Shown: positions 1 to 4,803 of the stretch, piece after piece
Layout of the letters: each line of letters opens with the position of its first letter
How positions within the stretch are numbered: the stretch's first letter is position 1
Source of the DNA: Candidatus Woesearchaeota archaeon
GTDB lineage: Archaea; Nanobdellota; Nanobdellia; Woesearchaeales; UBA12501
Length of the DNA: 6,476 bases
Assembly: GCA_016177315.1 (NCBI GenBank)
Contig: JACOVN010000155.1
Coordinates: 1 to 6,476, forward strand
Direction of reading: 5' to 3'
The notes under the pieces: model-generated
The model's input: only the letters and a program-made list of their open reading frames with translations
The model's database searches: none
What the model was told of the DNA's origin: nothing
Program-made: the position numbers and the translations under genes

Positions 1-1254
1 CGGGAACAGTATGCTGAAATTATCGGCCAGCCAGGAAAATACATCACCTATTCCTTTTTTCCAGAGCGAGGTGTTCGAAACATTCAGTTGAATGTACTGG
101 TAGACGAGCAGGGTAACCGACATAAAATGAATGAAATGGTTGTTTTTCGTTCTATTCCTCTTGGTTGGATGTTTGGAGAGCGATTCAAGGACCAGACAGA
201 ATTGAATGCCTTTGCTGACACACCGAAGAATAAACAATTGCTCGAAGAATTGCTCAAAACTATTGATACGTACGACACCATGAAGCCAGAGCCTGGAACA
301 AGAAAGACTCGAGAGAAAATGATAGAGAAGATGCTTTCCATTCTCGAAAGAGTAGAGAGAACGCCTGTCTATGTGAGCCATGAAGATGGTGTCATTGATT
401 GGTTACCACAGGAATCTACCACTTATCTGTTTGCCAATCCTTCCAGAGGAAAGCGAATCAAAGCTACGGTAAGGAACAATGAAACGACTGCGGTGCAACA
501 ACCATTGCCAGTGTATCCATCTCATGAATATCTTTCTCGAATGCATCCGTTAGCTATCCAAAACCCAAATGGCGATATTGTCAGAATTAGGATAGAGAAT
601 TCCTGGGATCTCTGGCCAGGCAATTACTGGGGGCTGAACAGGTTCAGACTAGGCAAGCATCCCAATACCATGAAGCCGTTCGAGCACTACAACAATGGTG
701 CGTATACTATTCATGACGATCATGGAGTGATCGCTCAAGTTGTGTTTAGAGATCTTCTATGGTCATACGGAGAAGATGTTGTCTATCTCTATTTCCTGGA
801 TAAAAATGGCGATGGGAAGATTGACAGGGAAAAGGAGCTCATCGGACAAGTCCTGTATAGAATTAGCCAGGATGAAATTACGGATTTAGAGCCAGTGATT
901 GGAAGAGGCATGGAAAAGAAGGATGTTACGCAACGATATGTTTATACATTCATGGCAGGCCATGATGGGGAAAGAAGGCATGAGGAATTTTACCTCTGCA
1001 ATGCTATTGAATCCTTTATCACCAATGAATTAAATAGAGGTTTTGGACAGCATTCTGTTTTAGGCTATGTGAACAACCAGCGGAGCAATATCCTTTTCCT
1101 GGAGAATCGGTCCATGGCAAATCTGGGAAGAGCGTTATCGCCAGAGAGCTCTCTCGTGGCAAAGTATGACATTGTTGCTTTGCTGCGGGCTGCTGGCAGA
1201 ACATACATAGAACGATATGTGCAGGAAGAGGGCAAAGCTTCAGCCCAGCCTTAG
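1..1254 (+). CDS. Unrecognised protein with an EF-hand-like loop, 5' end missing
   Basis: I do not recognise this family. The reading frame is open from the first base of the window, so the gene is cut at its 5' end; 417 residues are visible and it ends at TAG 1252-1254. A TTG at position 88 could be read as a start, but the 29 codons before it look equally coding (for example GQPGKYITYSFFPERG), so I treat it as internal. An acidic loop lies at fragment residues 267-279 (nt 799-837): D267, N269, D271, G272, I274 and D275 match the Ca-binding EF-hand pattern. The acidic residue expected at loop position 12 is Lys278, with Glu279 one place later. The middle is rich in aromatic residues (WDLWPGNYWGLNRFRLG), suggesting a beta-rich globular domain. 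No transmembrane segment is visible in the fragment. The gene meets sppA tail to tail with a four-base overlap of stop codons. Its location in the cell cannot be judged without the N-terminus. Confidence 0.85.
   Translation, partial: REQYAEIIGQPGKYITYSFFPERGVRNIQLNVLVDEQGNRHKMNEMVVFRSIPLGWMFGERFKDQTELNAFADTPKNKQLLEELLKTIDTYDTMKPEPGTRKTREKMIEKMLSILERVERTPVYVSHEDGVIDWLPQESTTYLFANPSRGKRIKATVRNNETTAVQQPLPVYPSHEYLSRMHPLAIQNPNGDIVRIRIENSWDLWPGNYWGLNRFRLGKHPNTMKPFEHYNNGAYTIHDDHGVIAQVVFRDLLWSYGEDVVYLYFLDKNGDGKIDREKELIGQVLYRISQDEITDLEPVIGRGMEKKDVTQRYVYTFMAGHDGERRHEEFYLCNAIESFITNELNRGFGQHSVLGYVNNQRSNILFLENRSMANLGRALSPESSLVAKYDIVALLRAAGRTYIERYVQEEGKASAQP
799..837 (+). other. EF-hand-like calcium-binding loop within the first protein
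   Basis: The encoded stretch is DKNGDGKIDREKE. Positions 1, 3, 5, 6 and 8 of a canonical EF-hand loop (D, N, D, G, I) are satisfied. The bidentate acidic residue at position 12 is replaced by Lys, and a Glu sits at position 13. Isolated DxNxDG loops of this kind also occur in extracellular and dockerin-like calcium sites. Calcium binding is inferred from the motif only. Confidence 0.55.
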
Positions 1255-2159
1255 GTTTCCAGCAAGCCCTTCTTCCTGAATAGGCTTTCTCCCAATCCCT
1301 CTCCAAGCCTGAAGCTGTGCTCTGCAAAGACCTCAGTCAGCAATTCCCAGAATCCCTTTGGCTTTTCATACTTTGCTAAGGTAGCAGTTGCATTCATCTG
1401 CTTCTCGAGGTAGGCGATGGCTTCTTCCTTCCCCCCTAATGCATCCACCAAGCCAAGCTCTTTTGCTTGCTTGCCCAGATAAAACATTCCGGTTGCAATC
1501 TCCTTAGTCTTTTCATAGGGCAAATTCCTATTGCTAGCGACCTCTTGGATAAATTCTTCATGGAGTTGGTCGAGAAGGTCCTGGAGAAGGCTTTCCTCCT
1601 CTTCTGTCAACTCCTTGAATGGACTTCCTAAATCCTTGTACTTTCCCGCAACCATTCTGCGATAGGTGACATTGTATTGCTCTATGAGCTCTGCAAACTC
1701 CAGATAGGAGCCAATAACACCGATACTGCCAGTCACAGACATTCTGTTGGCCACTATGTGGTCGGTTGCAGAAGCAATCCAGTATGCGCCAGATGCTCCA
1801 ACCTCTCTGATCCAAGCGACAGTTGTTTTATTGGATTTCTTGATTGCTCTTGCAATTTCATCGGATGCAACGGCAGAACCTCCCGGAGAGTTAATTTCCA
1901 GCAGAATGGCTTTCACACCAATTGCCTTGTCTGCCTTCTCAATCAATTCTGCGATATCCGTGGAAGATGTGCCAGAGCTCATCCAGCCACCAGACTTTGT
2001 TACCATGATGGGACCATAGATTTTGATGTGCGCAACATTGCCAAATTCTGGCACTTCATTCAGGAGCCTGAAGAAAAGAGAAATAAGGAAGCTGAAGACA
2101 AAGAGCATCAGCACGACAATCAGAACTATTTTCCACTTGCTCCTTTTTTCCTGCTTCAT
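1251..2159 (-). CDS. sppA: Signal peptide peptidase SppA, membrane-anchored Ser/Lys protease
   Basis: SppA (family S49) cleaves leftover signal peptides and other membrane-associated peptides with a Ser-Lys dyad. The 302-residue protein has a basic N-terminus, one transmembrane helix at about residues 10-30, and a catalytic domain facing outward. Family motifs are visible: NSPGGSAVAS (90-99), GASGAYWIAS (121-130) with nucleophile Ser123, and AGKYKDLGSP (171-180) with general base Lys175. The 52-residue Ser-Lys spacing equals that of Bacillus subtilis SppA (Ser147/Lys199) and the Thermococcus enzyme (Ser162/Lys214), as I recall them. Length fits the short, single-domain SppA rather than the duplicated E. 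coli form. The ATG at 2157-2159 overlaps the stop of the upstream RDD gene (ATGA). A GGTG motif (minus strand 2165-2168) lies five bases before it, so the two are probably co-transcribed and translationally coupled. Its TAA overlaps the stop codon of the convergent gene. Confidence 0.96.
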   Translation of the reverse strand: MKQEKRSKWKIVLIVVLMLFVFSFLISLFFRLLNEVPEFGNVAHIKIYGPIMVTKSGGWMSSGTSSTDIAELIEKADKAIGVKAILLEINSPGGSAVASDEIARAIKKSNKTTVAWIREVGASGAYWIASATDHIVANRMSVTGSIGVIGSYLEFAELIEQYNVTYRRMVAGKYKDLGSPFKELTEEEESLLQDLLDQLHEEFIQEVASNRNLPYEKTKEIATGMFYLGKQAKELGLVDALGGKEEAIAYLEKQMNATATLAKYEKPKGFWELLTEVFAEHSFRLGEGLGESLFRKKGLLET

Positions 2160-2656
2160 GCTCCCACCGTGAATGCTTTGGGATATATAAGCTCTACGGT
2201 TGCTGTCTGGCTCAACCGCTCCAACAGCCGTTGATTGTTCTGCGTGAACAGCATGGTGATGGGGTCAATGATCCAGAGTAAAACAAAGGGGAAAACCGGA
2301 ATAATAAACAAGCTCCTCACGAGGCACTGCCAGAATTTCAGTTCGTTTGACTGGCTCACCACATGCAGTTTGAACAGGATTTTCCCAGCGGTCTGCTGGA
2401 TTCTGTATTCCAAGATGGAAAAATAGAGCAATGCTATAATGCCGAGAAAGAACAGAAGCAAGGTAAGTTTACTCGTGAGACTTGCATTGGCAGCAAAGAA
2501 CTCCTGCATGGCATGGAAATTTCCGACAGGCAACAGCTCTTTGATGGCGCCAGAGAAGGGAGCGAAGACGACAAAATCTAAAATGACTACATCGATGAGA
2601 AAGGCGAGGAATCGCTTCCAGAGCAAGGCTGGTGCATACATACTCTTTTTCTGCAT
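2156..2656 (-). CDS. RDD-family membrane protein, possible SppI-like partner of SppA
   Basis: The 166-residue protein shows the RDD-family signature: Arg15 and Asp22 in KRFLAFLIDVVILD at the start of the first membrane helix, and GKILFKL (91-97) after the second. Three hydrophobic helices are seen at about 17-36, 63-83 and 114-132. The DPITMLF segment (131-137) and the following QRLLERLSQTATVEL resemble the usual end of RDD domains. RDD proteins are varied and most lack a defined function. In B. subtilis the RDD protein YteJ/SppI is encoded beside sppA, binds SppA and inhibits it. Here the RDD gene precedes sppA and overlaps it by four bases, so a similar partnership is a reasonable inference. 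No SD motif precedes the ATG, but a TATA box lies 27 bp upstream, suggesting a leaderless transcript. Confidence 0.9.
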   Translation of the reverse strand: MQKKSMYAPALLWKRFLAFLIDVVILDFVVFAPFSGAIKELLPVGNFHAMQEFFAANASLTSKLTLLLFFLGIIALLYFSILEYRIQQTAGKILFKLHVVSQSNELKFWQCLVRSLFIIPVFPFVLLWIIDPITMLFTQNNQRLLERLSQTATVELIYPKAFTVGA

Positions 2657-2678
2657 GGCAAGCCGAGAAAGAGGGTGG

Positions 2679-2687
2679 TATTTAAAG
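2679..2687 (-). promoter_or_regulatory. TATA box for the RDD-sppA operon, leaderless transcript predicted
   Basis: On the minus strand the sequence reads CTTTAAATA. The TTTAAA core is centred at 2683.5, 27.5 bp from the A of the ATG at 2656, and no SD motif lies between. In archaea transcription starts about 25-27 bp downstream of the TATA centre, which places it at or next to the start codon. Confidence 0.7.
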
Positions 2688-2694
2688 TTAATGC

Positions 2695-2720
2695 AAAAAG
2701 AAAGAAAAGAAAAAAGAAAA
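2695..2720 (-). terminator. Oligo-T terminator after the LiaI-like gene
   Basis: The minus strand here is almost pure T with isolated C residues, including a run of six T and runs of four and five. It begins four bases after the TAA of the small membrane-protein gene (2725-2727). Archaeal RNA polymerase terminates at such tracts without needing a hairpin. The tract lies just before the TATA box of the RDD-sppA operon, so the two units are probably transcribed separately, with possible read-through. Confidence 0.7.
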
Positions 2721-2724
2721 CAGC

Positions 2725-2919
2725 TTACTTTGCGCAGCTTTTGTAGCCGCAGAGCATGTGCAATCCTAGCAGCACGATGATGGCTGTCAGCGGGTCAATG
2801 TTAAAGAAGGTCCAGTAGCCGAGATCCCTGATGAGGAACAAGGCACCAACCACAATCCAGATCCATCCACAGCCCATGCAACTGGCATGACTGCCACATA
2901 CATTCCCCATTTTTGCCAT
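2725..2919 (-). CDS. Small Cys/His-rich two-helix membrane protein, LiaI-LiaF-like
   Basis: This 64-residue protein has a short N-terminal segment with Cys8, His11, Cys14 and Cys17, then two hydrophobic helices at about 19-31 and 43-57, and a Cys57/Cys62 pair near the C-terminus. The pattern GWIWIVVGALFLIRDLGYW, a short loop with a DP, then a second helix ending in GL resembles the LiaI-LiaF-like (DUF5668-type) membrane domain. Such domains occur in envelope-stress proteins, but archaeal members have no settled role. The clustered Cys and His residues could bind a metal or form disulfides; that is inference. The start at ATG 2917-2919 is supported by a perfect GGAGGT six bases upstream. The next Met, residue 4, would be too far from it. 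The leader holds two palindromes, described separately. The gene is transcribed in the same direction as RDD-sppA but is separated from it by a T-tract terminator. Confidence 0.85.
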   Translation of the reverse strand: MAKMGNVCGSHASCMGCGWIWIVVGALFLIRDLGYWTFFNIDPLTAIIVLLGLHMLCGYKSCAK

Positions 2920-2925
2920 CTGAGT

Positions 2926-2949
2926 ACCTCCTTTTGTTTACAAAAGGAG
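2926..2949 (-). promoter_or_regulatory. Palindrome enclosing the SD of the LiaI-like gene
   Basis: The arms CTCCTTTTGT (2928-2937) and ACAAAAGGAG (2940-2949) are perfect reverse complements separated by two bases. In minus-strand RNA they can form a nine-pair stem with a UAAA loop. The SD sequence GGAGGT (2926-2931) has its GGAG inside the 3' arm, so folding would hide the ribosome-binding site. Read as DNA, the same element could be a repressor operator within the transcribed leader. The start codon lies six bases beyond the SD. Confidence 0.7.
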
Positions 2950-2953
2950 ACCA

Positions 2954-2972
2954 GAAAATCCTAAGGATTTTC
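2954..2972. promoter_or_regulatory. Perfect 19-bp palindrome over the predicted transcription start, likely operator
   Basis: The sequence GAAAATCCTAAGGATTTTC is a perfect palindrome with nine-base arms around a central A. The minus-strand TATA core at 2984-2989 predicts a start near 2959-2960, inside this element. Archaeal repressors often bind palindromes at or just downstream of the start site. The binding protein is unknown; no regulator gene lies next to it. Confidence 0.6.
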
Positions 2973-2980
2973 GCTGCCTC

Positions 2981-2990
2981 CTTTTATAAG
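2981..2990 (-). promoter_or_regulatory. TATA box of the LiaI-like gene
   Basis: The minus strand reads CTTATAAAAG, with the TTATAA core centred at 2986.5. The predicted transcription start near 2959-2960 gives a leader of about 40 bases containing an SD, unlike the other promoters in this window. The core is self-complementary, so plus-strand use cannot be excluded from sequence alone. Confidence 0.55.
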
Positions 2991-3024
2991 ATATTGGCAA
3001 GTTTTTGTTATGCTGTGCATCCAA

Positions 3025-3050
3025 AGAAACGCAGATATTTAAACGTTTCT
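3025..3050. repeat. Inverted repeat flanking a second TATA-like sequence
   Basis: AGAAACG (3025-3031) and CGTTTCT (3044-3050) are perfect reverse complements separated by 12 bases. The spacer contains TATTTAAA (3036-3043), which resembles the TATA boxes used elsewhere in the window. It could be an additional promoter for either strand with a regulator site around it, or a chance arrangement in AT-rich intergenic DNA. Confidence 0.4.
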
Positions 3051-3075
3051 ATGCCTAACGCAAGAGCAAACCAAA

Positions 3076-3086
3076 CCTTTATAAAT
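3076..3086 (+). promoter_or_regulatory. TATA box of the aIF1A-S17e operon, leaderless transcript predicted
   Basis: The sequence CCTTTATAAAT has its TTTATAAA core at 3078-3085, centred 27.5 bp before the A of the ATG at 3109. An AAACC just upstream sits where the archaeal TFB-recognition element would be. There is no SD before the ATG, so the mRNA is predicted to begin at or next to the start codon. Confidence 0.8.
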
Positions 3087-3108
3087 GCCCTGCTCCCTGC
3101 GAGTTTCC

Positions 3109-3453
3109 ATGAGTCTGAAGAAGCAAAAACTCGAAGAACAACAAAAGATTCAGGAAGAAATTCAGCGAATTAAGCTTCCGAAAGGCAAGCAATGTCTGGG
3201 CATGGTACAGCAGAGGGTTGGGGGCAGCAGAATGATCGTCAAGTGCTTGGATGGCAGGACAAGGAACTGCAGGATTCCTGGAAGGATGAAGCGAAGGCTC
3301 TGGGTGAGAGAAGGCGATATAGTCATTGTGGAGCCGTGGGAATTGTGTGGAGAAGAAAAAGGAGATATCCTGTTCAAGTACCGGCCCACACAGGTTGCAT
3401 GGCTGAAGCAAAGAGGACATCTCAAGGCATTTGAAGATTTAGAAGAGTTTTGA
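3109..3453 (+). CDS. eif1A: Archaeal translation initiation factor 1A (aIF1A)
   Basis: aIF1A, an OB-fold protein, binds the decoding site of the small ribosomal subunit and helps place the initiator tRNA and mRNA. The 114-residue product has a charged N-terminal helix (about 1-23), then the OB fold (about 24-95). Visible family features include GMVQQRVGGSRMIVKCLDG (31-49), RIPGRMKRRLWVREGDIVIV (55-74) and a WELCGEEKGDILFKY segment, followed by an acidic tail. An upstream in-frame ATG at 3085 would add eight residues but overlaps the TATA box. The ATG at 3109 matches both family length and promoter geometry. It is the first gene of a plus-strand cluster with S17e, whose SD overlaps this gene's stop codon, so the two are probably one translation-related operon. 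Confidence 0.96.
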   Translation: MSLKKQKLEEQQKIQEEIQRIKLPKGKQCLGMVQQRVGGSRMIVKCLDGRTRNCRIPGRMKRRLWVREGDIVIVEPWELCGEEKGDILFKYRPTQVAWLKQRGHLKAFEDLEEF

Positions 3454-3456
3454 GGT
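3452..3456 (+). promoter_or_regulatory. SD motif GAGGT that fixes the GTG start of S17e
   Basis: GAGGT overlaps the TGA of aIF1A and ends six bases before the GTG at 3463. It supports the non-ATG start and coupled translation. A nearly identical motif with a similar context (GAGGTTGG) precedes purC, so this appears to be the standard site for downstream genes in this genome. Confidence 0.75.
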
Positions 3457-3462
3457 TGGAAA

Positions 3463-3654
3463 GTGGGAAGAATTAAAACACAGCTGATTAAGCGGATTAC
3501 GTTCAAATTAATGGAGAAGCACAGAGATGCTTTTACAACAGACTTTGAGAAGAACAAGGTTGGTGTAGAACAATTTGTTTCTTTACCTTCCAAGAAAATG
3601 CGGAATATTATTGCTGGATACATAACCCGATTGAAGGAAAAGGGAGAACAGTAG
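3463..3654 (+). CDS. rps17e: Small-subunit ribosomal protein S17e (eS17)
   Basis: This 63-residue basic protein matches archaeal S17e in length and pattern. It has an N-terminal GRIKTQLIKRI segment, then FTTDFEKNK (24-32), and the conserved C-terminal block SKKMRNIIAGYITRL (43-57). S17e is part of the 30S subunit in archaea and of the 40S subunit in eukaryotes, and is absent from bacteria. It is therefore good evidence that the contig is archaeal. It starts with GTG, nine bases after the aIF1A stop, and is supported by an SD at 3452-3456. The fit to the family is clear over its full length. Confidence 0.95.
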   Translation: MGRIKTQLIKRITFKLMEKHRDAFTTDFEKNKVGVEQFVSLPSKKMRNIIAGYITRLKEKGEQ

Positions 3655-3727
3655 CTTCCATCCCTCTGTCCGAAAAAAGAGGTTCTTGCTATCTTACCTA
3701 TGTACTTCGATATGTCCTAAAGAAACT

Positions 3728-4792
3728 ATGGAAGAACACGACAAAGGGCAGATGACGAAAGGGAATCGATTGGAGGATGTTGTTAGGGACACTTCTCAGG
3801 ACAACATCCGAGTCCCCATGCAGCAGGTGTATCAAGTGTATTGCGCAGCAGATATTTTTAGTGATTCCTATCGTGCAATAGCCAACAGAGCCTTTTTTGG
3901 TGAAGCAACCCCTTCTTCTGTTTCGCTCGAAGCGTTCAGGGAAATGAGGAGAGCATTAGACAATGCTGAGCTCATCAATGTCGCATCCTTGGCAGATCGC
4001 CTTGGAATGGAGCGAGTAGAAGTAATACAGTGGTTAGAAATCCATAAGAGGAAACGAGGAGAATCATTAATTCACATTGTTCAGAGCACCGATGACCGGG
4101 GTAGGGAAAAGGATCTCCACCTGGTGCCAAAGAGGGAGCAAGAGCGCACCTACCGTCGCCTCCTGGGATTTATCACAGATGCACAGAGATGGAATTACAT
4201 CCTTGTCTTCGGCAAAACAAATGCAGAGGTTGTTCGGTTTAGAATTGGTTCGCATCCAGCATCCGTGTGGTTCTTCTACCGCAATCAAGAGTACCCCCTT
4301 TCTTGGCTTGCAGAACAGACCTCCCAGATTCCAGTGCTGGGAGCATTGCTTCAGAGCAAATACGTGAAGCGATTGCATGCTGCCCCATACTTCCAGATGT
4401 ACGCAGAGAGACACACAGATGAAAACACGTTAAAAATCAACGGTGTCGGGCTTTTCCGGCTCGCAGAACACTTGGAGAATCGGTATGTGCTCCAGCTTCG
4501 GTACCATGATATTGCATGGACCATTGGACTGCACCATATTCCCTCTGCGCAGTATGAAGGCAGAATGCGTCGGCTCTCCCCCCGGGTTCATGTCTCCGAA
4601 GAATGCGCAAGAGCCCTCCTCAAGCAAATCGTGAAGGAGAATCACGCAGAAATGCTCGACTTTCGGCTCATAACCAACATCGGCGGATGGCGTGGAGGGG
4701 AGCGTGTTTATACCTACCCGATGCAGAGAGAGGAAGCATTGGCCGAGTACTTCTATGCAAAAGCCATGGCAAAAGGAATCTTTCCAGAGTAA
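3728..4792 (+). CDS. Unrecognised 354-residue protein with a possible helix-turn-helix
   Basis: I do not recognise this family. The protein is soluble-looking, with no signal peptide or membrane helix. Residues about 82-106 (LINVASLADRLGMERVEVIQ and following) have the spacing of a helix-turn-helix or winged-helix segment: a short helix, LADRLG, then a recognition-like helix. Beyond it is an alpha/beta region with strands such as WNYILVF and VVRFRIGS, aromatic stretches (WFFYRNQEYPLSWL; YVLQLRYHDIAWTIGLHH), and a C-terminal helix rich in Ala and Tyr. The frame is open further upstream, to a TTG at 3686. The extra 14 residues look unlike coding sequence, and GAGGT lies only two bases from that TTG, so ATG 3728 is preferred. 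Neither a TATA box nor an SD is evident for this ATG, and the 73-base gap after S17e shows no terminator. It may be the third gene of the aIF1A operon. DNA binding is only a suggestion. Confidence 0.8.
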   Translation: MEEHDKGQMTKGNRLEDVVRDTSQDNIRVPMQQVYQVYCAADIFSDSYRAIANRAFFGEATPSSVSLEAFREMRRALDNAELINVASLADRLGMERVEVIQWLEIHKRKRGESLIHIVQSTDDRGREKDLHLVPKREQERTYRRLLGFITDAQRWNYILVFGKTNAEVVRFRIGSHPASVWFFYRNQEYPLSWLAEQTSQIPVLGALLQSKYVKRLHAAPYFQMYAERHTDENTLKINGVGLFRLAEHLENRYVLQLRYHDIAWTIGLHHIPSAQYEGRMRRLSPRVHVSEECARALLKQIVKENHAEMLDFRLITNIGGWRGGERVYTYPMQREEALAEYFYAKAMAKGIFPE

Positions 4793-4803
4793 GTTCTGAC
4801 ACG

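Larger units (their letters stand above)
2920..3108. other. Divergent intergenic region between the LiaI-like gene and aIF1A
   Basis: At 189 bases this is the largest non-coding stretch. It holds, from left to right, the SD palindrome, the start-site palindrome, the minus-strand TATA box, the inverted repeat around a TATA-like core, and the aIF1A TATA box. The nine-base string AAAAGGAGG occurs twice on the minus strand, exactly 50 bases apart (2927-2935 and 2977-2985), once in the SD and once beside the TATA box. I see no convincing small gene or RNA gene here. Confidence 0.6.

Noticed and set aside
1677..2234. Plus-strand open frame of 185 codons opposite sppA and the RDD gene
   Set aside because: It lies antisense to two well-supported genes, its product is rich in Cys and Asn with no domain pattern, and no promoter or SD is seen.
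2961..3020. Minus-strand 19-codon open frame that could be a leader peptide before the LiaI-like gene
   Set aside because: It spans the likely TATA box, has no SD, and the only upstream TATA-like element is too close for a leaderless start.
3051..3173. Plus-strand frame beginning at ATG 3051, overlapping the start of aIF1A
   Set aside because: It runs through the aIF1A TATA box and continues out of frame inside the gene, so it appears to be a shadow.
3079..3623. Minus-strand open frames opposite aIF1A and S17e
   Set aside because: Both plus-strand genes are firmly identified; the antisense frames give Pro/Ser/Leu-rich products without motifs.
3686..3727. TTG start for the 3728-4792 protein
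   Set aside because: The added residues look non-coding, GAGGT is only two bases from the TTG, and a regular ATG follows at 3728. It is not fully excluded, because that ATG lacks a clear SD or TATA box.
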